Assembly: GCA_934746785.1 (NCBI GenBank)
Contig: CAKVFO010000003.1
Location: 1-57,415 of the forward strand
DNA length: 57,415 bases
Direction: 5' to 3'
Source: an uncultured Clostridium sp.
GTDB lineage: Bacteria; Bacillota; Clostridia; Clostridiales; Clostridiaceae
The notes below the pieces were generated by a model. It ran no database searches. It was given only the letters and a program-made list of their open reading frames with translations, and was not told where the DNA came from. Below, one piece after another: positions 7,785 to 16,165 of the stretch (its first letter is position 1; the number at the start of each line of letters is the position of its first letter). The position numbers and the translations under genes are program-made.

Positions 7785-9110
7785 TTAATTTTCTTTTTTA
7801 TCTTCTAAATCTCCTTGAAGCCAGTCAATAAATTGTCTTGCTGATCTAGGAGATCTTCCATTATGCCACTTTTCCCATTTTAAAGCTTCTGCATGTAAAG
7901 TTTCTTCATCTATATCTAATCCTTTGCTCTTAGCTATTCCATCAACAATTTCTAAGAACTCTCTTTGATTTGGTGCAAAGAAGCTTACTGTTATACCAAA
8001 TCTATCTGCTAAAGATAATTGTTCTTCCTTAGTATCCTTAGAGTACTTATCGTTTGATTCATCAAACTTTTCTTGAACTAAATGTCTTCTATTAGTTGTT
8101 GCGTATATTAAGATGTTATCTGGTCTATTTTCTACTCTTCCTTCAAGTATAGTCTTAAGAGCTGAATAGCTTGCTTCATTTTCGGCAAAAACAAGGTCAT
8201 CTACAAAGATAATAAACTTTTGCTTTTTATGTTTTAACAATCTTATTATTCTTGTGAAATCACTTAATTGTTCCTTATCAACTTCAATAAGTCTTAAACC
8301 TTCTTCATAGTATTCATTTAAAATAGCTTTTACAGTAGAAGATTTTCCTGTTCCTCTTGAACCATATAGTAATAAGTTGTTAGCAGGAATACCCTTTAAG
8401 AAATGTTTTGTATTATCTATTATTTCTTTCTTTTGATCTTCATAACCTACTAAATCGCAAAGTCTTATTGGATCAGGTTCTGCTACTTCTCTTAAACGTC
8501 CTTCATTATCACCTTCAAAGCGTTCCCAAACAAAGGCACTGTAAGCTGTTGATCTTCCTGTACCATTCTTCTTATGAAACTCAATAACACTATTAGCGAA
8601 ATCTTCCCAGTCTCTATTATTAATAAGTTCAGCTTTAACTTTTTCAAAATCAGTATGGTTCTTACTTATGTACTCATCATTAATTAAGCCCCAGTCAATT
8701 AAAGAATTTACTCTTGCTGCATTTTCTTCACATTCTCCATAATTCTTGATTAATATCTCTTTTATATCCTTACTTGTAACTGAAGCAATATTTCCTAATG
8801 CTCTAAATTCATTAGCAAAACCTGCTGCTATAAATGAAGGAACTTCTCCATTTTCCTCTAAAGTCACATTAAAAGGATTATTACCTAAAAGAATGTTATC
8901 AACTAAAGATTCTTTAAAAGATAAGTTCTTATTTTCTAGGAATAATTCATAAACAAAATCATTATAAGCCTTAAGGCATTCTGAGAACTCACTTTTAGCT
9001 ACGATTTTATCCACAAGTCCTTTAAATTTATCCCCAATTTTCTCTTGAAATATCCCCTTATACACACAAAGAGAATTTAAATCTAATGATATTACGTCTT
9101 CTGTTTTCAT
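7785..9110 (-). CDS. DUF815-family AAA ATPase
   Basis: A 441-residue P-loop ATPase. The Walker A motif is LYGSRGTGKSST in the middle of the protein, and the Walker B-like motif is IIFVDDLVF. Further AAA marks are ATTNRRH and ADRFG (probable arginine finger region). The C-terminus has the DUF815 signature GRSPRSARQFIDWL. The N-terminal 180 residues are helical and poorly conserved. The ATG at 9110 follows GGGGGC; the TTG five codons earlier would place the Shine-Dalgarno site inside the gene. Function of this family is not established. Confidence 0.88.
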   Translation of the reverse strand: MKTEDVISLDLNSLCVYKGIFQEKIGDKFKGLVDKIVAKSEFSECLKAYNDFVYELFLENKNLSFKESLVDNILLGNNPFNVTLEENGEVPSFIAAGFANEFRALGNIASVTSKDIKEILIKNYGECEENAARVNSLIDWGLINDEYISKNHTDFEKVKAELINNRDWEDFANSVIEFHKKNGTGRSTAYSAFVWERFEGDNEGRLREVAEPDPIRLCDLVGYEDQKKEIIDNTKHFLKGIPANNLLLYGSRGTGKSSTVKAILNEYYEEGLRLIEVDKEQLSDFTRIIRLLKHKKQKFIIFVDDLVFAENEASYSALKTILEGRVENRPDNILIYATTNRRHLVQEKFDESNDKYSKDTKEEQLSLADRFGITVSFFAPNQREFLEIVDGIAKSKGLDIDEETLHAEALKWEKWHNGRSPRSARQFIDWLQGDLEDKKEN

Positions 9111-9146
9111 TTTTATAGCCCCCAATTTATTATTTGTATATATTTA

Positions 9147-9173
9147 AAAGAGGAAATTAACTTTCCTCTTTAT
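9147..9173 (-). terminator. Terminator of the zinc-ribbon/TPM gene pair
   Basis: AAAGAGGAAA pairs with TTTCCTCTTT around a short loop. On the minus strand it continues as TTTTAAATA, 10 bp past the stop codon at 9181. Confidence 0.65.
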
Positions 9174-9180
9174 GTTTATC

Positions 9181-10008
9181 TTAAAAATCTGCTCCTCCTC
9201 CGCTAAAGTCAGAGCCTCCTCCGCCACTGCTTCCACTACTTCCACTGCTGCCACTATCATTATTACGTTCTATTACTCTAGTAGTTACAGTTGTACCTAA
9301 GTAATTATCTCTTCTTGAATTTGTTTTAACAGCATTTCCATTAAGATATGTTGCTGCACTTGTAGTTACTTTCATACCAAAGTTCTTTACCTTAAAGAAT
9401 ATAATTACTGCTGTAACTGCTAACGAAACAACTAATAATATAACTGAACTTGTCATAGCTCTAGGCATTTGTACAGTTCTATTCATGTAATACTTTGCTT
9501 CATCTAAAAACACGCTGCTTGCAAGATAGTACTTTCCTTTAGAACAGTTCTCTTTCATCTTATCATTACTTATTTTTGTAGCTATATCATTAGTAATATA
9601 CTTTTTAGCATCTCCACATCCTGATATCCATATCTTTCTCTTTCCTGTAAGGCTTGTATCCATATCAATTAGGAGAAGTATTCCTGTTCCTTTTTCCTTA
9701 TCATATCCAAAACCATGCTCGGTATAAAAATCTTCTGCATACTTCTTTGCTTCTTTACCTTCTGCATCAGCAGTAGTTACTATTGCAATATCAGTTTTTT
9801 CTGACTTAATTACTTTTCTTAACTCATTATCTAGCTTCTTTTCCTCATCATCACTAAACAAATCTGCTTTATCAAAAATCCTAGTTTCTGTAGTAATGTC
9901 AATATCAGTTCTCATCTCTCTTTTTACAGATCGTACACTTATACCAACAACCATTAAAATAGCTATTATAACATAGGTAATTAAAATAAACTTTTTATAT
10001 TTTGTCAT
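9181..10008 (-). CDS. TPM-domain (YgcG-like) membrane protein
   Basis: A 275-residue protein with an N-terminal membrane anchor (about 7-25). A TPM domain follows (about 38-165; DKADLFSDDEEKKLDNEL, then DIAIVTTADAEGK and GTGILLLIDMD), then a second membrane helix (about 185-207) and a Ser/Gly-rich tail ending SDFSGGGADF. TPM domains are extracytoplasmic alpha/beta domains, named for phosphatase activity in plant TLP18.3. The start overlaps the stop of the upstream zinc-ribbon gene (TAATG at 10008), so the two are translationally coupled. The tail resembles the linker of the toxin pseudogene nearby. Confidence 0.85.
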   Translation of the reverse strand: MTKYKKFILITYVIIAILMVVGISVRSVKREMRTDIDITTETRIFDKADLFSDDEEKKLDNELRKVIKSEKTDIAIVTTADAEGKEAKKYAEDFYTEHGFGYDKEKGTGILLLIDMDTSLTGKRKIWISGCGDAKKYITNDIATKISNDKMKENCSKGKYYLASSVFLDEAKYYMNRTVQMPRAMTSSVILLVVSLAVTAVIIFFKVKNFGMKVTTSAATYLNGNAVKTNSRRDNYLGTTVTTRVIERNNDSGSSGSSGSSGGGGSDFSGGGADF

Positions 10009-11042
10009 TAGAACTTACCTCCTGCAAAAAGTACTATAAGCTTTAATATTAAGAATACAGCTATAGCTGATGATAGATATACTCCAAAAATTCTAGCTTT
10101 GCTAATAGGAGGTTTTCCTATAATCTTACCTGTCTGTCCATTCATTATAAATTTATAATCTTTTTTGTTATATCTATAATTATATATCCATACAGGAAGT
10201 AAAACATATTCGCTATTTTCGATATTACTTCTTACATCTGAACTTAAAACAGATACTGAATCATAACCTGATATTGTACCTCTTGCTAAGTCAGTTGAAT
10301 ACTTATCAGTTCTTCTAATAGCTCTATTTTCTAGTTCTTCAGATGTGTAATTATACTTTTCAGCCATATACCCTGACATATAAGACATTTCAAAGTCAGT
10401 TAATTCACTATAATTAAAAGGTTCTATTAAGTCCATTAATTGATCATCCATCTTAATAGATGCATCAGCTGGAATCTTATTAAACTCAGCATCTACATTT
10501 CTATATACATCATATCTTGATGTTTCTGTATACTCTGTATCTCCACGTCTATAAACTCTAACCTTTGTTGCTGTTGCTGACATATCTGTATTTGTATAAA
10601 TATCATATAACCAGAAAGGTACATAAACTCCTGTAACCTTATCTAGATTACTCTTACTTAAAAGGTCAGCAGGCGAAAATATTCCATCATTACACCATTT
10701 TCTTATAGCTTTAATCGTATAATCACGATTATATTTAAATGGTATAATTCTATCAGGCTTAAAGTTGGCATTTAATCTATCTTCAATAATATTAGGTGAC
10801 CCACAATATGCACAGATAGTAGCTGAAGTATGTTCATCTGTAACAAGTTCAGCCCCACAGCTCGGACATTTATAATGTACTGCACCATTTTCCTCTGATT
10901 TATTCTCTTCTTCTTTTATATCCGTTTCATCAAATTCATTTGGATTTTTTGTTGATCCACAGCTTTCACAAAGCAGTAATTTCTTTTCTGGATCATATAG
11001 CATATTGCCACCACAATTGGGACACTTGTAAATCCTAACCAT
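10008..11042 (-). CDS. Double zinc-ribbon membrane protein
   Basis: A 344-residue protein with two N-terminal zinc ribbons: CPNCGG ... CESCGS (about 7-32) and CPSCGA ... CAYCGS (about 58-80). A middle domain (about 90-305) follows, with VYVPFWLYDIYTN and LPVWIYNYRY segments, and one C-terminal transmembrane helix (about 318-340). Fusions of zinc ribbons with such a domain are often encoded beside TPM-domain proteins, as here. The ATG start has GGGGGTAAATT upstream. Its role is unknown; membrane quality control or envelope maintenance is a guess from context only. Confidence 0.8.
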   Translation of the reverse strand: MVRIYKCPNCGGNMLYDPEKKLLLCESCGSTKNPNEFDETDIKEEENKSEENGAVHYKCPSCGAELVTDEHTSATICAYCGSPNIIEDRLNANFKPDRIIPFKYNRDYTIKAIRKWCNDGIFSPADLLSKSNLDKVTGVYVPFWLYDIYTNTDMSATATKVRVYRRGDTEYTETSRYDVYRNVDAEFNKIPADASIKMDDQLMDLIEPFNYSELTDFEMSYMSGYMAEKYNYTSEELENRAIRRTDKYSTDLARGTISGYDSVSVLSSDVRSNIENSEYVLLPVWIYNYRYNKKDYKFIMNGQTGKIIGKPPISKARIFGVYLSSAIAVFLILKLIVLFAGGKF

Positions 11043-11233
11043 AATTTACCCCCTATTATTGTATTGTTGTAAAACCTATCCGTATTATACTTCTTTTTAC
11101 CACTACTTTCAATATATGCCTCATTAATGTACTAAATTCGCTTTTATAATGTATTAAACAATTTACATATCAAAATATACAGATACCAAATATTGCTATT
11201 AAAAAGATTTTTTAATTTTCTACATATTAAAAA

Positions 11234-11278
11234 AAGCTGTATATGAATAATTTTATAATCATTCAGTATACAGCTTCT
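11234..11278 (-). terminator. Terminator after the shorter immunity-like paralogue
   Basis: AAGCTGTATA (11234-11243) pairs with TATACAGCTT across a partly paired 20-nt middle. On the minus strand a T-run follows. It lies 30 bp past the stop of the gene ending at 11309. Confidence 0.65.
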
Positions 11279-11308
11279 CATATTTATATTTACTATTAAT
11301 CAAAACTA

Positions 11309-11683
11309 TTATCTAATAGCATTCATTACTTTTTGTACTCGTTTTTCAATACGCATGTATTCATCTTTTTGTTCTTCAAACACCTTACTATAACTCTTAA
11401 AAAATAGTTTGACTTGTGCAGATAAAAAGTCTTCAATCATCCCTAATAAATAATCCCATCTCCAGTTGACATCATCCTCATCGCTAATGTCAAAAAGTAT
11501 TTCATCATCATATTTTAATGATATAGCTCCATAAACATACTTTGAATCAATTTTATCTTTTATTTTTCTTATAGCAGCCTCATCAGTTATTGGGATAAAA
11601 ACTTCTTTTACTGTCTCATCTTCGTCATTCCATCCTAATTTTAAATAATCTGGGTTTATTATATATGTATTACATTTAAACAA
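11309..11683 (-). CDS. Immunity-like protein, paralogue A (internally deleted)
   Basis: A 124-residue acidic soluble protein. Its first 85 residues match the next upstream gene (11802-12314): MFKCNTYIINP, DEAAIRKIKDKID, and a shared DDVNWRWDYLLGMIEDFL region. Its last 35 residues match that paralogue's C-terminus (VKLFFKSYSKVFEEQKD). About 46 middle residues of the longer copy are absent with the frame intact. The start has AGGAGGGATTTTAGTTG upstream. Tandem acidic paralogues downstream of a toxin gene are typical of immunity loci, so immunity is inferred, not shown. Confidence 0.6.
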   Translation of the reverse strand: MFKCNTYIINPDYLKLGWNDEDETVKEVFIPITDEAAIRKIKDKIDSKYVYGAISLKYDDEILFDISDEDDVNWRWDYLLGMIEDFLSAQVKLFFKSYSKVFEEQKDEYMRIEKRVQKVMNAIR

Positions 11684-11717
11684 CTAAAATCCCTCCTATG
11701 ATAATTGTCTATAAAAA

Positions 11718-11750
11718 TGAACAACTAACTTCAAAATGAAGTTAGTTGTT
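11718..11750 (-). terminator. Hairpin between the two immunity-like paralogues
   Basis: AACAACTAACTTCA pairs perfectly with TGAAGTTAGTTGTT around AAA. T-rich sequence flanks it on both sides, so it can stop transcription in either direction. Confidence 0.7.
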
Positions 11751-11801
11751 TACAGTCTTAGATTATTCTAAGCTCTTTAGAAATCATCTTTTTTATATTG
11801 A

Positions 11802-12314
11802 CTAACAGTTTTCACTATTATTTAACAGTATTTTTATTTTGTCTATTTGTTTATAAGCTAATATAGCATCATCTTTTTCTTCTTCAAATATATTACTATA
11901 AATAATATAAAATAATTTGGCTTGTTCAAGTAAAAATTCTATGAACTCTTTAGTTGGTACTACTACACTTCTTTCACCAAGTTTAAATAGTAATTTTTCT
12001 TTGTTTAACTTCTCAATACTTACATACTCTCCAGTAGTTGATAAAGAAAATTTAGCCTTCCCTTTTTCCAGGAAATCTTCAATCATAGTCAATAAATATC
12101 CCCATACCCAATTAATATCATCATGATCATTCAAATCAAAAAGTACCTCATCATTATATGTTAATACTATTACTCCATAAGCATACTCTGGATCAATTTT
12201 ATCTTTTACTTTTCTTATAGCCGCCTCATCATTTATAGATATATACTCATTTACATCTTCTAATCCAATTCCCTTATATTCTGGATTTATTATATACGTA
12301 TTACATTTAAACAA
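11802..12314 (-). CDS. Immunity-like protein, paralogue B (full length)
   Basis: A 170-residue acidic soluble protein without signal peptide or membrane segment. It is the full-length relative of the 11309-11683 product and has the extra middle block (about 86-133; it includes GEYVSIEKLNKEKLLFKLG and VVVPTKEFIEFLLEQ). The middle block with PTKEFIEFL is of the kind seen in small immunity proteins of polymorphic-toxin loci. The ATG start has AGGAGGTATTAT upstream. It follows the toxin remnant and another small gene on the same strand; an immunity role is inferred from that position. Confidence 0.6.
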   Translation of the reverse strand: MFKCNTYIINPEYKGIGLEDVNEYISINDEAAIRKVKDKIDPEYAYGVIVLTYNDEVLFDLNDHDDINWVWGYLLTMIEDFLEKGKAKFSLSTTGEYVSIEKLNKEKLLFKLGERSVVVPTKEFIEFLLEQAKLFYIIYSNIFEEEKDDAILAYKQIDKIKILLNNSENC

Positions 12315-12369
12315 ATATAATACCTCCTATAATCATTATTTCTAAGACTACTCTATTACTTTATGGTAC

Positions 12370-12768
12370 TTAAAGAAACCTTCCATGAATAACTTCATTA
12401 ACTTGAACTAAGTCAATTCTTGAAAAGTCATAGTATATTATATCCCCAACCTTCTTTTCCTTTAATTCATTCTTTAATATGTAATAAATATTCTCATCAG
12501 AATTTAATTCTATAACTTCTTCTTTACCAATAGTTGCTTCCCCAATAATAGTACATTTTATTGCATCACTATTGCTCTCATCTACTAAGTTTCCAAACAA
12601 CAATAACTTACATTCATAGCTATTGCCTATATCCATAAATCCAAAGTCCTTACTATTAGTTAAATCTGAATCATCAAAACAATATTCAATCTTGCCTGTA
12701 ACTTCACTTTTTAACTCTATATGCCTGGTCATTACATATTCATGAGTTTTCATCAATTTATATTTCAT
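12370..12768 (-). CDS. Small protein directly after the toxin gene, probable immunity protein
   Basis: A 132-residue acidic protein with beta-rich composition (VTGKIEYCFDDSD, SYECKLLLFGNLVD, CTIIGEATIGKEEV). It starts 36 bp after the stop of the toxin reading frame and is on the same strand, the usual place for the cognate immunity gene. The ATG has AAGGAGAAAAAGG upstream. I recognise no named family. The cognate-immunity role is inference from position and size. Confidence 0.6.
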   Translation of the reverse strand: MKYKLMKTHEYVMTRHIELKSEVTGKIEYCFDDSDLTNSKDFGFMDIGNSYECKLLLFGNLVDESNSDAIKCTIIGEATIGKEEVIELNSDENIYYILKNELKEKKVGDIIYYDFSRIDLVQVNEVIHGRFL

Positions 12769-12803
12769 ACCTTTTTCTCCTTAAATTATGTTCATATACA
12801 ATA

Positions 12804-15800
12804 TTAACTAATTGGATAAAATGATACTATAAAGCCATTGCTTCCATATCCCATCATATACTTTTTACCATCTAGTTCAAACTTTGCCCATCTTCCACCA
12901 TTTTTACTTCCTGTTTCTATCGGTTTAGTTTCTATAGCTTTATACAATGTATCAACAATATCATCTTTAGAAATACCTCTTTTAATAAAATCATCAAGAT
13001 GCCCTGATACTATATGTTGAAAACCTGCACTCTCTGAACCTTTTTCCAGCCAAACTAATTTTCCATCAGCCATTTTAGTTACCATCATTACATCTTCAGC
13101 AGTATATTTAACACCGCTTTTTGCCAGTTCATTTAACAACTCAGGCTTTAAGTATTTAGTTAATTTTGCACTTTCTTTCACAAGTTTTTTAGCTTCTGTT
13201 TTCTCCAAATCGCTACAAGCATCTATTATCTTACTAAGCTCTTTTCCACCTTTAAATCCTTTAGAAACTAATTTATCTAATCCTCCTGGTATTATCATGC
13301 ATGCTATTAAAGCACCTCTATTTAATTCAGTACCAGTAAGTATATCTCTCCCCAAAAAGACTTCAATAACATTCTTTAAATCTCCAGCTATTGGAACACA
13401 ATCTATCCCCATGGATATAGCTGCCTTAACTAAATCAGACTTTTCTTTATCTGAAATATCTGAGCCTCCTCCTGAAAAATCGTTACCTCCTGAAGAACTG
13501 CCACTTCCTGAAGAATTACCACTTGATGGAATATTATCAACCTTTATACCTGTACCACTCTTACTTGAGAAAACAGTATAACTATTAGCTTCATTTCTTA
13601 TAACATTTTCACTTAATAATATAAATCCATCATTCTTAACATAGTCAATCAATTCTGAATCATATACATAATATTCATTCCATTGATGTGAATCATATAC
13701 TTCAAAATAAGTTTTACCGCCTAATACTCTTGTTCCTGCAAGTACAATATAGTGTCCATTTCTTGTAACATGACCTGGTGCCATAGATGCAATTACTAAA
13801 TGCTTTCCATCACTAAGGTAATTCTTAACACTAGTTGTTGATCCTGCATATTCACAATTTAAACGATATTGAGGATATCTTGAATCATTTGTTATTGCGC
13901 CAAACATTGAAGAACTTGTCCCACTATTATATGTTCTATATCCATTTGCTAAAGCATAATTACATATTTCTGGTGGAGCTGCATCTATCTTATTTAATGT
14001 AGATACAACTATTGAAAAAGCTGATGGTCCACAAGCTGAACTTGCTATTGTCTGCGAAGAGTCTCCATGAGTACTGTATAGCTGTCCACCATATCTTGGA
14101 TCATCTTGTGCATAATATCTAATACCATCTTTAAAAGTACATGAGAAACTTCCACCAGATGATGAAACACCGCCTATACTACCTAAAACAACATAGTCAC
14201 CTCTAACATAGCCTGTTGTACCATTATAATTAATTGCATACCATTCACCTGAAGTACCAATGATTTAAATAACCGAACCATGACTAAGGCTTCCAATAAT
14301 GCTTGTACTTGTTGATGGACCACTTCTTACATTTAATGAACTTGATGGATCATTTAATCTTATTGTTCCAGTTTGTCCTGCACCTGAAACTGTTCCGCCT
14401 CCTGCAATAACATAATCCTGTCTTATGTATCCTGTCATTCCATTATAATTTATTTGATACCATTCACCACTTTTACCTACTATTGTAACAGATGCTCCAT
14501 GTGGTAAACTTCCAATAATACTTGAAGTAATTGATGGACCACTTCTTACATTTAGTGAACTTGATGGATCACGTAAATTAACTGTACCTGTTCCACCTGT
14601 TGCACTTGTACCACCAACAATAATGTAATCTTGTCTTACATATCCAGTTGCACCATTATAGCTTATTTGATACCATTCTCCTGAACTTCCAACAATTTGT
14701 ACTGCTGCTCCATGTGGCAGACTTCCAATAACACTTGAATTAATTGATGCACCGCTTCTTACATTTAGTGAACTTGATGGGTCTTGTAAACGAACTGTAC
14801 CTGTTCCACTTCCTGCAGTTGATGCTGAACCTGTTGTCAAACTTACAAAATCATTTCTTACATATCCAATACCACCATTATAAGCAATTTGATACCAATT
14901 ACCTACGGTTTCTAAAATCTGTACTGATGCACCATGCGATAAACTTCCAATTACACTTGTATCAGTTGAAGCACCACTTCTTATATTTAAACTGCTTGAT
15001 GGATCATTTAATTTAACAACACCAGTAGAAGCCCCTTCTGCACTTCCAAGCATTATAAAATCTTGTCTTATATATCCAACTGTTGCTCCATATCTAATGT
15101 AATACCAGTCTCCTCTTTTCTCAAGAACCTGCACAACACTTCCATGGGTAACAGTGCCAATTATATCATAATTTGTTGATGGACCTTTTCTAATATTTAA
15201 ATAACTAGAAGGGTCACTTAATCTTACTGTTCCATAATAGTTATCTGAATAAGTAAATGCAATATTATTGTAATCATCACGATAACTACTATTTAAATCT
15301 TCATAAGCTTGATCAATTTTTGAAGTATCTCTAAGAGCTAATTCAAGCTCTTTTCTAATAACATTTTCAAGATTTGAAGCATAAGCTTCTTCTTCTAATC
15401 TGTCCTTATGTCCTTCTTCTCCTCTTAATCCATGAATCAACTCATGAACAAGAATCATAGAATTTTCTGTACTACATTCAATATTTTCATCAATTATAAC
15501 AATTTGATTAGTAGCTTTACCACCAATTGTAACCCCCTTGTTTTCTTCAGTAAAGCCTTGTCTTAGAACTTTTTCTTCTTTATAATCATATTCATTCCAT
15601 CCATCACTTCTTCCTAAAACAAGTGTTTTTTCATTAGCAATTAATCCATCTATAATATCTGATGCACTTTTTGAGCCTTTTACAGCCTTTTCTGTACATC
15701 TTAAGAATCCATTTTCATCTACATAATATTCCTTATCCGCTGCAGAATTAATTAATCTCAAAATTATATCTCTATCTTTTTCTAAAATCCACACACCATT

Positions 15801-15998
15801 TCCTGCTGGAATACTATTTTTACTAATCAATATATTTTCATCATTAACAGCAATATCCTTACCTAAAAGAATTCCTACTAAAGCTGCATCATAAATATCT
15901 ATCTTCTTAGTTATATTACCATCATCAGTTAAATCTTCTTTTGGATATCTATCCTCATCAACCTTTGGTAACTCATTTTTATCCTTATCTTCTTCAAC
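12804..15998 (-). pseudogene. Polymorphic toxin: HExxH peptidase, 5 SH3b, C39-like peptidase, pre-toxin, C-terminal toxin; in-frame TAA
   Basis: One reading frame runs from 15998 to 12804, broken only by TAA at 14267-14265. In order: an M91-like metallopeptidase (HELIH near 15446-15432); five bacterial SH3 repeats (about 15250-14190, each with DPSS.LN.R.G); and a C39-like cysteine peptidase (SSACGPSA with Cys at 14033-14031, and GHYIVLAG with His at 13754-13752). A Ser/Gly linker follows (NDFSGGGSD), then a pre-toxin segment (GIDCVPIAGDLKNVIEVFLGRD) and a C-terminal domain with HIVSGHLDDF and NGFIVSFYP. The TAA lies in SH3 repeat 5 where sister repeats have Gln or Thr. The frame is closed by another stop at 16001-15999 and has no signal peptide, so the N-terminus is lost. 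Confidence 0.8.
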
Positions 15999-16113
15999 TT
16001 AGATTGTATTGTTTTTGCTTTTTAACTATGAACTATAATAGTGCATGAGAGCTATCCCTTTTCAATTTACGCCAAACTTATAAATTCGCCCAAACATAAT
16101 TAATTTCAAAAAA

Positions 16114-16153
16114 AATAGCTGTTTCGAAATTTATGTATTTCGAAACAGTTATT
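16114..16153 (-). terminator. Terminator of the aconitase gene
   Basis: AATAGCTGTTTCGAAAT pairs with ATTTCGAAACAGTTATT around a 6-nt loop. On the minus strand it is followed by T-rich sequence. It separates aconitase from the toxin remnant. Confidence 0.75.
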
Positions 16154-16165
16154 TAATAAATCTAA

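Noticed and set aside
7584..7808. A 74-codon plus-strand ORF with NRVFTLKS-type repeats
   Set aside because: The repeats are simply the translation of the 8-bp DNA array; no ribosome site fits and the frame overlaps the ends of two genes.
14265..14267. Programmed recoding (stop-codon readthrough) in the toxin gene
   Set aside because: No adjacent readthrough context or pseudoknot is evident, and the 5' end of the gene is also lost, so simple decay is the better explanation.
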